From: an uncultured Methanospirillum sp.
GTDB lineage: Archaea; Halobacteriota; Methanomicrobia; Methanomicrobiales; Methanospirillaceae
DNA length: 64,000 nt
Assembly (NCBI RefSeq): GCF_963668475.1
Contig: NZ_OY764544.1
Span: forward strand, 2,108,001 to 2,172,000
Reading direction: 5' to 3'
The notes beneath the pieces were generated by a model. It was not told the DNA's origin, did no database searches, and saw only the letters and a program-made list of their open reading frames with translations. Each line of letters begins with the position of its first letter. Within the stretch, counting starts at the first letter, position 1. Shown piece by piece: positions 21,748-29,768 of this stretch. The position numbers and the translations under genes are program-made.

Positions 21748-21819
21748 GCCAAGGTGGCGGAGCGGCCACGCGGTTGACTGCAGATCAACTATACTCCGGT
21801 TCAAATCCGGACCTTGGCT
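21748..21819 (+). tRNA. tRNA-Cys (anticodon GCA) between 23S and 5S
   Basis: A 72-nt cloverleaf. Acceptor GCCAAGG pairs with CCTTGGC, followed by the discriminator T expected of tRNA-Cys. The anticodon stem GTTGA/TCAAC holds the loop CTGCAGA with anticodon GCA, and the T arm is TCCGGTTCAAATCCGGA. CCA is not encoded. In euryarchaeal operons I know of, a tRNA-Cys usually follows 5S, so its place before 5S is notable. Confidence 0.96.
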
Positions 21820-21824
21820 CTCAA

Positions 21825-21941
21825 TAGCGGCCAAAGCAGGTGTGTCACACCCGGTCTCTTTCCGAACCCGGAAGTTAAGACACCTCACGTAAGAGCCAGT
21901 ACTGAGGTACGCGAGTCCTCGGGAGAACCCTTACGCTGCTA
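21825..21941 (+). rRNA. 5S ribosomal RNA
   Basis: 117 nt with closing helix TAGCGGC/GCTGCTA and internal 5S landmarks TCTCTTTCCGAACCCGGAAGTTAAG and CCTCACGT...GAGGTACGCGAG, split here into shorter pieces: CCGAACCCGGAAGTTAAG is the conserved loop B/C region. Last gene of the rRNA operon, starting 5 nt after tRNA-Cys. Confidence 0.95.
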
Positions 21942-21969
21942 TTGTTCTATGAAGAGACTCTTTTGCATT

Positions 21970-23115
21970 CTACGTATATAAGCAAGATAAATCTGTTTTA
22001 TTCACAAATCGACTATCATTACCAATCAGGTTTTGTAGTAACTCCTGCAACTTAGAATCATCTTCTATCCGCATCGATGTATTATGTTCTAAAATAGAAT
22101 CATTTGGCCATGCACTGTTCCACCAGACTATTCCAACAACACCCGGCCATCGCCCACTGCTCAGATCCATCAGAGCATCCTTTGTCCAGACGACTGCATC
22201 CATATTTTCATTAGTAATATCAGTCCCAGTCTCTGCAATAATAATAGGTTTACCAGTGTTCAATGCAGCAATTTCCTGGTATGACTGATCCATCATCACC
22301 GAAAACTGTTTTGTATTCTTCTCGTTTGGGGTGAGTGCTCCATATACCGAAACACCAAAAAGATCAACAAATTCATCTCCCGGATAATAGGCTGAAATAG
22401 TATTCCATGAATCGTCAGGATTACTATACCAGTTCACATGGTATACTCTGATAAGATTCGTTGCCCCCTCTTTCTCAAGAATCTGAAATATATGACGATA
22501 GGTCTCCCTGAATTTTTCTGCACCATGCGCATTTCCTGTCCAGTACCCATTCCATGGGAACCACTTTCCGTTCACTTCAGTGCCATATTCGACAATAACA
22601 GGGTACCCAAGATTTTGTACCTGATCCGCCCAGTTTCTGAGTTCTACATCATATGCCCCATTTACAATACGGCTCAATGTGAAGAGTGGTTCTGGTTTAT
22701 TCTGGTGGATATCCGATCTCAGCATTAACCGGACCCAGGGAGTTGCTCCTGATTCTTGAATCTCGGCAAACTGCTTTGATGGAAAACTCTTATTGACACC
22801 CCACTCATGGGAAAACACCACAATAGCTGGTTTTTTCCCTACAGCACGTGCAAATGAAGCAATACTTGAGTTGGTAACATCCATTTCGGTGGCATGGTAC
22901 TGAACAGGGGGGTGGACCCCAAGCCAGAATGTTCCCTGTTGCGGCGGGCAAAGAGATGTATTTCCGATTCCACCGGACACTGGCACAGAAATACCAAAAA
23001 TGAGCATACCGATAAAAAGGAGGAGAAATTTTCTGTTTCTCACCAGAGATACCAAATAACTGCAACTCCAACAAGCAACACGTAATTTTTTAGGGACCAA
23101 CGCCGAAATATCCAT
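21970..23115 (-). CDS. Secreted or membrane-anchored GH26-like glycoside hydrolase
   Basis: About 381 residues. A hydrophobic segment (KFLLLFIGMLIFGISVPV) ends near residue 46 and acts as signal peptide or anchor. The rest is a beta/alpha barrel resembling family 26 mannanases and related exopolysaccharide hydrolases. The acid/base Glu is in TEVNGKWFPWNGYW and the candidate nucleophile Glu in PIIIAETGT. YYPGDEFVDLFGVSVYG is also typical. The frame extends to 23139, but that end overlaps the divergent kinase gene, so the true start is 23115 or further inside. Likely substrate: a beta-linked polysaccharide, perhaps the polymer made by the glycosyltransferase at 24812. Confidence 0.75.
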   Translation of the reverse strand: MDISALVPKKLRVACWSCSYLVSLVRNRKFLLLFIGMLIFGISVPVSGGIGNTSLCPPQQGTFWLGVHPPVQYHATEMDVTNSSIASFARAVGKKPAIVVFSHEWGVNKSFPSKQFAEIQESGATPWVRLMLRSDIHQNKPEPLFTLSRIVNGAYDVELRNWADQVQNLGYPVIVEYGTEVNGKWFPWNGYWTGNAHGAEKFRETYRHIFQILEKEGATNLIRVYHVNWYSNPDDSWNTISAYYPGDEFVDLFGVSVYGALTPNEKNTKQFSVMMDQSYQEIAALNTGKPIIIAETGTDITNENMDAVVWTKDALMDLSSGRWPGVVGIVWWNSAWPNDSILEHNTSMRIEDDSKLQELLQNLIGNDSRFVNKTDLSCLYT

Positions 23116-23128
23116 TATCACGAGTGTA

Positions 23129-24346
23129 ATGCCCTCCAATCCATTTAACCATAATTCCCTCTCATCAACATTCCTCCCTTCAGACTTCGGGGACCAGTCG
23201 GTGGTAGGGCCTGCAGAGACTCTAAAGGTCCTTCTTATTGATGCAGACCCAGAACTTGTTCACATATCAAAGAATAACCTTGAAAGAACAAGTCGTTTAT
23301 CTGTGATAACAACCGGAACTGGTCACGAGGCTCTTACCCTTTCCAAGGAGAATGGATTTGACGCAGTTGTCTCTGATTACGACATGCCCGATATGAACGG
23401 GATTGATCTTCACCGGGCTCTTCAGCGTGAAGGTATAAAAATTCCATTCATTCTCTTCACTGTCCCAGATAGTGAGTCCTTGAAGTCTGATAGCGCTGCG
23501 AATCCGGATCAGCCTCCTGATGAGATCTATATTGATCTTTCTCAGAAGATCAGACAAGCCGTGGAATTGTACCGGACACGTAATCGCCTCGAGCTCTACT
23601 CAAAGCATCTTGAGGAACTCGTTGAAGAAAGGACCCGGCAACTCAGAGAAGCCCAGAGGTTTGCGGTGATAGGTGAACTCTCTACCATGATCGGACACGA
23701 CATGAGAAATCCGCTCCAGGTAATAACCAATATGAATTACCTCCTCACGCGCAAGATCACAAAGATGGATCCTGATGAAGCAGCAATTCTTCATAAACAC
23801 GGAATCCCGGATCTCTTCTCCAGGATCGGAACTGAAACCCAGTACCTCAACAAAATCGTGTCTGATCTGCAGAACTACGCACGAGAAGTAAACCCAACCC
23901 TTGTTCTCACCGATCCCGGGCGGTTTTTAGATGAATTGTTAGGCTCGATAACGCTACCCGGAGATATCACAGTTCAGAAGGTGTACCAACCCGGGATTAG
24001 AATTTCAGTCGATATTACTCTCTTCAGAAGAGTAATGGAAAATCTGATCATCAACGCTATTCAGGCAATGGAACATGGAGGGAAATTAACACTAAAAACA
24101 TCTGAATGGGGTGATCGTATAAGTATTACAATATCAGACACGGGGATTGGAATTCAACCATCAGCAAAAGATCGAATATTTGAACCTCTCTTTACCACCA
24201 AATCAAAGGGGACCGGACTCGGTCTCCCGGTATGCAAGCGGCTGGTTGAAGCACATGGAGGAACAATATCTGTGAAAGAAACATCACCGGCAGGAACAAC
24301 ATTTGAGGTTCTCCTTCCGGTTGATCATACGCCATTACCAAACTAG
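23129..24346 (+). CDS. Receiver domain plus histidine kinase
   Basis: A 405-residue cytosolic two-component protein with no membrane segment. Residues 33-150 form a receiver with phospho-acceptor Asp83 (VVSDYDMPDMNG), though the conserved Lys-Pro near its end is not evident. A coiled coil (residues 150-178) leads to a HisKA helix with His190 in ELSTMIGHDMRNPLQ. The HATPase_c domain shows NLIINAIQAM, ISDTGIGI, and GTGLGLPVCKRLVEAHGG. A GTG at 23201 after a GGGGA sequence is an alternative start and would free room for a promoter shared with the divergent hydrolase gene. It likely signals to the response regulator 13 bp downstream. Confidence 0.88.
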   Translation: MPSNPFNHNSLSSTFLPSDFGDQSVVGPAETLKVLLIDADPELVHISKNNLERTSRLSVITTGTGHEALTLSKENGFDAVVSDYDMPDMNGIDLHRALQREGIKIPFILFTVPDSESLKSDSAANPDQPPDEIYIDLSQKIRQAVELYRTRNRLELYSKHLEELVEERTRQLREAQRFAVIGELSTMIGHDMRNPLQVITNMNYLLTRKITKMDPDEAAILHKHGIPDLFSRIGTETQYLNKIVSDLQNYAREVNPTLVLTDPGRFLDELLGSITLPGDITVQKVYQPGIRISVDITLFRRVMENLIINAIQAMEHGGKLTLKTSEWGDRISITISDTGIGIQPSAKDRIFEPLFTTKSKGTGLGLPVCKRLVEAHGGTISVKETSPAGTTFEVLLPVDHTPLPN

Positions 24347-24358
24347 GACTGAAAATCA

Positions 24359-24793
24359 ATGAAACGAATTCTTGTTGTCGATGATGATCTCGGGATTCTG
24401 GACAGCACAAGACAAATTCTTGAGATCGATGGATATGAAGTTGAGACAGCCTCTACTGGCGGGGAGGGACTGAAAAAGATCGAATCTGCTTTTTTCAATC
24501 TAGCTCTTTTTGATATTAAACTCCCGGACATGGAGGGAACCGAACTCCTGGAAAAAGCACACAAACTGAGGCCTGCCATGAAGAAGATCATGGTCACCGG
24601 GTATGCCAGTCTGGAAAACTCAGTAATATCACTCAATGCAGGAGCTGATGCCTATATCCTCAAACCTGTCGATCCTGACATGCTCCTGGCAAAGGTGAAA
24701 GAAAAACTGGATGAACAAGAGCGTGAGGCATCTATTGACGGAGAAAAGGTAGCCGAATTCCTTGAGGAGAAATTACTAAATATCCGGAGATGA
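24359..24793 (+). CDS. Single-domain response regulator
   Basis: A 144-residue CheY-like receiver: acidic pocket VVDDD near residue 8, phospho-acceptor Asp52 (ALFDIKLPDMEG), Thr80 (MVTGYAS) and Lys102 (ILKPVD). A helical tail of about 25 residues follows, without a DNA-binding or enzyme domain. It sits between a histidine kinase and a glycosyltransferase, so it may control the synthase by protein contact. That is inference from position. Confidence 0.9.
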   Translation: MKRILVVDDDLGILDSTRQILEIDGYEVETASTGGEGLKKIESAFFNLALFDIKLPDMEGTELLEKAHKLRPAMKKIMVTGYASLENSVISLNAGADAYILKPVDPDMLLAKVKEKLDEQEREASIDGEKVAEFLEEKLLNIRR

Positions 24794-24811
24794 GAGAAGT
24801 CCTACTATCCT

Positions 24812-27349
24812 ATGAACCCGGTAACCAAAGAAGAGGTCATCTCCCTTCTCACCGAGTTGAACGTTTCTAATATCGGGGCGCTCACCGTTCCTGAAATCAC
24901 AGCAGAATCAATAATCGGTTACCTGGCAAAATACCGCATTTTTGTTCCTGATATCTTCTTTTCCACCCTTGCTGATCGGCTTGGTCTGGAATACATTGAA
25001 AAGGAAGCCATAATCAAGACTCTCGATCTCGGCTGTATGCTCCCATATACTGTGGAAGAGGGTGCCCTGATACTGCTTCTTGAATCAAAACCTGCATATG
25101 TCAGGGTCGCAACAGCGAATCCTTTGGACACCGATCTCTTCAAACGGCTCGAAGAAGTATTTCATAAAAAAATTGAGAGGGTGGTCGTATCAATCGAAAC
25201 GGTCAGATCCATGAGCGAAGGGTGCTATGAGGCACCACATGCATACAGTGCATTAAATGAACTTGTGGACAGGCAACCGGAAGAGTCTGCGTACCGGATC
25301 CTGATTCCCTGGCAGAAAGGAGCAATCGCCATCCTACTTCTTCTGATAGCATTGCTTATTGCCTACAACCCATACTTCGGAACTTTTCTGATATTTACTA
25401 TCATAAATATCACCTATTTCCTGATGAACCCGGTGAAGTTCTATATCTCACTTCAGGGTCTTTCTGGAACCAAACGGGTTATCTTCATCACAGATGATGA
25501 TATCAAAGCAATTCGCGATGAGGATCTTCCGATATACACACTCCTGGTCCCACTCTTTCATGAAAAAGAGATGCTTCCTCATATCCTCAGTAACATCGCA
25601 AAGATGGATTATCCACGGGAAAAACTGGATGTAAAGATCCTGATGGAAGAGGAGGACGAGGAGACCATCGGAAAGGCCAGAAAATTAGGACTGTTCGGCA
25701 ACATTGAGGAGATCATCACCCCCATGACCGAGGATGAATACCGAAAATTCCTCAGTATCTTCCATCCGGTAATTATCCCGAATGCTGAACTGAAGACAAA
25801 ACCACGTGCCTGCAATTACGGTCTGAAACGGGCACGTGGTGAGTTCGTGGTCATATATGATGCTGAGGATCTGCCTGACAGGGATCAGCTCAAGAAGACA
25901 GTTCTGGCATTCCGCCGGCTCGGTTCAGAGTATGCCTGCATTCAGTGTCTGCTCAACTTTTACAACCCACGCAAAAATGTGCTTACCCGCTGGTTCTCTA
26001 TCGAGTATTCATATTACTACGACTACTACATCCAGGGGCTTGACAAGATCGGTGCACCGATTCCACTAGGTGGAACGAGCAACCACTTCAGGATACGAAC
26101 ACTGAGGGAACTTGGGGCATGGGATCCTTTCAACGTCACCGAAGACGCCGATCTCGGGATGCGGATTGCCAGGAAAAAGTACAAGACCGGGGTGTTGAAC
26201 TCTCACACCTATGAAGAAGCAGTGACCAGCATCCGTTCGTGGATCAAGCAGCGATCACGCTGGGTAAAAGGGTTTGTCATCACCTGGTTTGTGACGATGC
26301 GTCACCCGATTAAGGTTTACAAAGACATCGGGCTGAAAAATTTTCTCGTTTTCCAGACTGGATTCGGAGGGAACTTTTACCTGCCACTTATGAACCTGTT
26401 TTTATGGGGAGTATTTGTTGGAGGTTTTATCATACCCGAATATTTCTCGCACTGGTTTGATTTCTGGCCGTTTGCAGCAATCGCGGTCTTCAACCTGATT
26501 ATCGGCAATCTCTTCTTCCTGGTCATGATGCTCCTTGCCACCTGGAAGGAGAAACAGAAGGATCTTCTCATCTACTCGTTGTTCTCTCCGATTTACTGGA
26601 TATTCATGAGTATCGGGGCATGGAAGGGACTGATCCAACTAGCGGCTGGAAAGGCATACAAATGGGAGAAGACCGCCCATGGGACCTCTCTCCTGACCGA
26701 GGAGAAGATAAGACAGGAGCCTGAAAATCTTGCCCGGCAGGTGCGTTGGATAGAAGTGAAAGAGCCGGAAGTCAGGAACGGCAAGACCCACATGACAGTT
26801 CCACAGTTGGCATTCTCTATCGGGTTTACAATCTGTCTGGTCCTTTTTGCCCTGATCATTGTAGATATTGTTCCCTTTACACCGGTATCAGATCACATAA
26901 AGATCACGACGGTTCCAGGTCTTTCGCAGGCTCTGAGTCCTTTGGAAAAGATGAAGGCAGGAGAAGAACCACGACTTCTGAATTATGAAGCGATTCCAAA
27001 ACCAAACGAGGCCGCACCCTTTGTCACACTCGTACCATCCAGGGAACCAGGAGTAAAGCTGCGACAAAAACAGGAGATCAGGAGCAGCCAGGAACCAGGC
27101 TTGAGTCTGGTTTATGATCCTGAAACAAATTTGATCCAGATACAAGCTGAAGGGAATGATCACAGCACATCAGATACCACACGTGCATACGAAGTAATGA
27201 TTACTTCATCTGAAGGAGTCTCACTATACAGGATTGACTCGACTCCTGCCACCCTAACAATTTCTGGCGGAAATACATCTGCAGAGATTCAGATCAACCG
27301 TACCTATGAGTCAGGGGCCAGGGTTCTGGCTCTCGAGGGCACAATTTGA
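24812..27349 (+). CDS. Processive family-2 glycosyltransferase with N-terminal GSPII_E/MshEN-like domain
   Basis: An 845-residue membrane protein. Residues 45-135 (TLADRLGLEYIEKEA, LPYTVEEGALILLL, VATANPLDTDLFKRL) resemble the N-terminal domain of type II secretion ATPases. Two membrane helices follow near 170-210. The GT-A catalytic domain has VIYDAEDLPDRDQL near 348, VTEDADLGMRIA near 443 and the Q-x-x-R-W signature (KQRSRWVKG) near 480, typical of cellulose, hyaluronan and poly-GlcNAc type synthases. More helices lie near 512-620 and a last one near 675-700, before an extracellular C-terminal region. This layout resembles NfrB-type synthases. Product unknown. It is 18 bp after the response regulator. 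Confidence 0.85.
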   Translation: MNPVTKEEVISLLTELNVSNIGALTVPEITAESIIGYLAKYRIFVPDIFFSTLADRLGLEYIEKEAIIKTLDLGCMLPYTVEEGALILLLESKPAYVRVATANPLDTDLFKRLEEVFHKKIERVVVSIETVRSMSEGCYEAPHAYSALNELVDRQPEESAYRILIPWQKGAIAILLLLIALLIAYNPYFGTFLIFTIINITYFLMNPVKFYISLQGLSGTKRVIFITDDDIKAIRDEDLPIYTLLVPLFHEKEMLPHILSNIAKMDYPREKLDVKILMEEEDEETIGKARKLGLFGNIEEIITPMTEDEYRKFLSIFHPVIIPNAELKTKPRACNYGLKRARGEFVVIYDAEDLPDRDQLKKTVLAFRRLGSEYACIQCLLNFYNPRKNVLTRWFSIEYSYYYDYYIQGLDKIGAPIPLGGTSNHFRIRTLRELGAWDPFNVTEDADLGMRIARKKYKTGVLNSHTYEEAVTSIRSWIKQRSRWVKGFVITWFVTMRHPIKVYKDIGLKNFLVFQTGFGGNFYLPLMNLFLWGVFVGGFIIPEYFSHWFDFWPFAAIAVFNLIIGNLFFLVMMLLATWKEKQKDLLIYSLFSPIYWIFMSIGAWKGLIQLAAGKAYKWEKTAHGTSLLTEEKIRQEPENLARQVRWIEVKEPEVRNGKTHMTVPQLAFSIGFTICLVLFALIIVDIVPFTPVSDHIKITTVPGLSQALSPLEKMKAGEEPRLLNYEAIPKPNEAAPFVTLVPSREPGVKLRQKQEIRSSQEPGLSLVYDPETNLIQIQAEGNDHSTSDTTRAYEVMITSSEGVSLYRIDSTPATLTISGGNTSAEIQINRTYESGARVLALEGTI

Positions 27350-27350
27350 C

Positions 27351-27373
27351 CTTTTTTTCAATCGACAAAAAAA
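27351..27373. terminator. Bidirectional terminator between convergent genes
   Basis: A T7 run (27352-27358) and an A7 run (27367-27373) flank TCAATCGAC-like sequence in the 30-bp gap between the glycosyltransferase (plus) and the TPR lipoprotein (minus). Each strand therefore carries a T run just after its gene. Confidence 0.6.
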
Positions 27374-27379
27374 GAGAGA

Positions 27380-28897
27380 TCACCTGCAACTGCTGCAGGT
27401 CACATTGCACCCTGCCGGTGACATGACCGGATGGCTGAGATTATAGAGATATATTGCCTCATCAGGGTACCCTGCCTCTGCAGAGGCAGCTGCTTTCCAC
27501 TGTCTGAAGTCTGAATTGGCCGGATCAAATGCAAGTGCCCTGTTGAAATACTCACGTGACTTCTGGAACTCACCCAGGTTATAGTAACTCTGTCCTCCAA
27601 AGAACCAGGCCCACTGATTACAGGAGTACCTATTCAGTGACTGATCAAAATTTTCTGCCGCAAGCAGATACCTGGATTGATTTAGTGAGCAAACGCCTTT
27701 CACATAGTATGCCCACGAGATTGAGGGATCAAGTTGAACTGCCTTGGACAGATAGGGAGAAGCAAACTGGCATTGACCAAGTCTCTGAAGAATCTCTCCC
27801 CGGTAGTAGTAAGCCCACGCATTGCCAGGATCAAGCAGGATAACCTTGTCAAATGAACAGAGTGCGTCCTGATCCCGCCCAAGTTCATAAAGTGCCATTC
27901 CCCGGTAGTACCATGCCTGCACTGAAAGGGGATCAAGTAGAACTGCCTGATCAAGATACCGCGATGCATCACTGTAAACCCCGCTATGATAGGATATCAT
28001 ACCAAGATTCAGCCAGGAGGTTGCATTCGTAGAATTTTGTTTTATGTTATAACTCTGGGTTTTCTGGTTCCAGGTTTCAGGTGCCAGTTGCTCTTGAATT
28101 TTGAGATACTGATTCCGGTAGGTCTGGTTGGTGGCTTCTCTCTCAAGTGCTTTGTTTACTGCGGTGAGAGCATTCTTCATATCGCCCAGGTTCATAAGAC
28201 TCACACTCACCTCATAGTAACTCCCTGCCCGGCATGGATCAAGCCTGATGCTCTCGTTTAATTGAAGATATGCCTCCAGGTATCTTCCCTCCTGATTTAG
28301 AGTATGACCATACGTGTATCTTGTCCATCCATTTGAGGGATCGAGTGTGACCGACCGATTAAAGGCTTTGAGTGCATCCCCTGATCTACCGATTCCCTTG
28401 TATGCCCTTCCGGTCTCGAACCATGCTCCTGCATTGACAGGATCTAGAACTGTGGCATTGGACAGATAGGAAAGAGCCTCGGTAAACTTCCCCATCTCAA
28501 TCAGTGAACTCCCTGCAAAGTAGTATGCGTTAGCATTTGTCTCATTATGACGGATTGCTTCCAGGAAGAACGCAAGTGCCTGGGGATACTGACCTTGATC
28601 ATAAAGAAGCCGGCCTTTGTTAAATGAGGACCATGTATTGTTCGGATCAAGGATTACATCATGTTCTGTGCCAAGGTAGGTAAGCGGTGGTGTCTCGTTA
28701 ACCCTGGGAGAACGTAAGGACTGATTAAGTTCTGTTGGTTCAGTTTTCTGAATGGTATCAACCGACGCTGCCTCTGCAGTTCCAGGCTTTGAGACCTGGG
28801 CTCCGGATATCGTGCCCTGCTCTTGTAACTGGGTGGATACACATCCGGATAACAGAACCAAAAAAAATATCAGAAGGATCAGAATGGTTATACGCAT
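27380..28897 (-). CDS. TPR-repeat lipoprotein
   Basis: A 505-residue protein with a signal peptide ending in a lipobox (LLSGC, Cys19), a Thr/Ser/Pro-rich linker, and about 11 tetratricopeptide repeats from residue 90 onward, each with the A-W/Y-Y-x-x-G and LDP marks (for example AWFETGRAYKGIGRSGDALK). It would sit on the outer face of the membrane as a protein-binding scaffold. It lies convergent with the polysaccharide synthase gene, and TPR lipoproteins often serve polysaccharide export machines. The partner here is unknown. Confidence 0.8.
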   Translation of the reverse strand: MRITILILLIFFLVLLSGCVSTQLQEQGTISGAQVSKPGTAEAASVDTIQKTEPTELNQSLRSPRVNETPPLTYLGTEHDVILDPNNTWSSFNKGRLLYDQGQYPQALAFFLEAIRHNETNANAYYFAGSSLIEMGKFTEALSYLSNATVLDPVNAGAWFETGRAYKGIGRSGDALKAFNRSVTLDPSNGWTRYTYGHTLNQEGRYLEAYLQLNESIRLDPCRAGSYYEVSVSLMNLGDMKNALTAVNKALEREATNQTYRNQYLKIQEQLAPETWNQKTQSYNIKQNSTNATSWLNLGMISYHSGVYSDASRYLDQAVLLDPLSVQAWYYRGMALYELGRDQDALCSFDKVILLDPGNAWAYYYRGEILQRLGQCQFASPYLSKAVQLDPSISWAYYVKGVCSLNQSRYLLAAENFDQSLNRYSCNQWAWFFGGQSYYNLGEFQKSREYFNRALAFDPANSDFRQWKAAASAEAGYPDEAIYLYNLSHPVMSPAGCNVTCSSCR

Positions 28898-28910
28898 ACT
28901 GGAAGTTGCT

Positions 28911-28930
28911 CTTATATGAGATATATATTG
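28911..28930 (-). promoter_or_regulatory. TATA-rich promoter of the TPR lipoprotein gene
   Basis: On the minus strand CAATATATATCTCATATAAG precedes the ATG at 28897 by 13-33 nt. The distance from the upstream TATA to the ATG (about 28 nt) implies a leaderless transcript, common in archaea. Confidence 0.5.
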
Positions 28931-29030
28931 TCAGTCAGAATCAGAGATCCAAATCAATGATCGAGACATCATCCAAAATCGGAAAGTTCTGTTTAATAGA
29001 TTTCGATTACTGCCATTATTGTTGAGTTAA

Positions 29031-29651
29031 TCATCGGATTGAAAATATTCTGTTCACACACTCCTGCTTGTTTTCAAGATCCCAGATATTACCTCTCATA
29101 GTAGCGGGATACACATAATCTCCACTGGTATCCCATCCGTTTGGCTGGTACGTTTCTGAATAAAGAACCTGGCCTGAAGCATCCCAAACGAGAACGATGT
29201 ATGAACCAGGGTTCTTAGGCCCTTTCTTTCCAGATATCTGCAATTCTGCATTCCATCTTGTATTCCCAGGGCCGAAAGGAACAGAAGGATGGATCAATAT
29301 GTGATCAGGGCAGTTTGGATATTGAATATATGACTGAGTTTTATCCGGGTTGAACCTGACAAGTTTCACAAACGGTGCATCATTGAGTGTTTCAGAGAGA
29401 TACTGGAGAACAAACCTGAAATGTTTTGCACGGGTAATTTCTCCAAATCTACAGGCATAATCCCAGTATTGAATAGGAAATACCTCAATGCCCATTCGAG
29501 ATGTTTCTTCAGGTTTTGTTCCTGAGATGACAACCAGATCACCAGAACGATCTGGCTCGATTGGATCAAGAGTGAGGGTATGGGCACCTCCTAAACCAGT
29601 AATGCAACCTAAAAGAATGAGGAGAAGAAAAATCTCACGAAATCCTTTCAT
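29031..29651 (-). CDS. Secreted protein of unknown function
   Basis: About 206 residues from the Met at 29651 (an extension to 29669 adds six residues). A clear signal peptide (MKGFREIFLLLILLGCITGLGG) is followed by a soluble domain rich in aromatic residues and prolines, with VVISGTKPEE near residue 45 and a beta-rich segment PGSYIVLVWDASGQVLYSE near residue 150. I do not recognise the family; similar small exported proteins are common in Methanomicrobiales. It lies downstream of the sensor protein gene on the same strand with about a 100-bp gap. Confidence 0.6.
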   Translation of the reverse strand: MKGFREIFLLLILLGCITGLGGAHTLTLDPIEPDRSGDLVVISGTKPEETSRMGIEVFPIQYWDYACRFGEITRAKHFRFVLQYLSETLNDAPFVKLVRFNPDKTQSYIQYPNCPDHILIHPSVPFGPGNTRWNAELQISGKKGPKNPGSYIVLVWDASGQVLYSETYQPNGWDTSGDYVYPATMRGNIWDLENKQECVNRIFSIR

Positions 29652-29768
29652 CTTCCCGACAAATACCATCGGATTAGGAAAGAAGTTTCTTCTCTTACGG
29701 TCTTTGATTGCTGGATTTAGTTTCTATCAGAAGCACAAACGTTCAAAAAACAGGTTCATGAGATTTAT

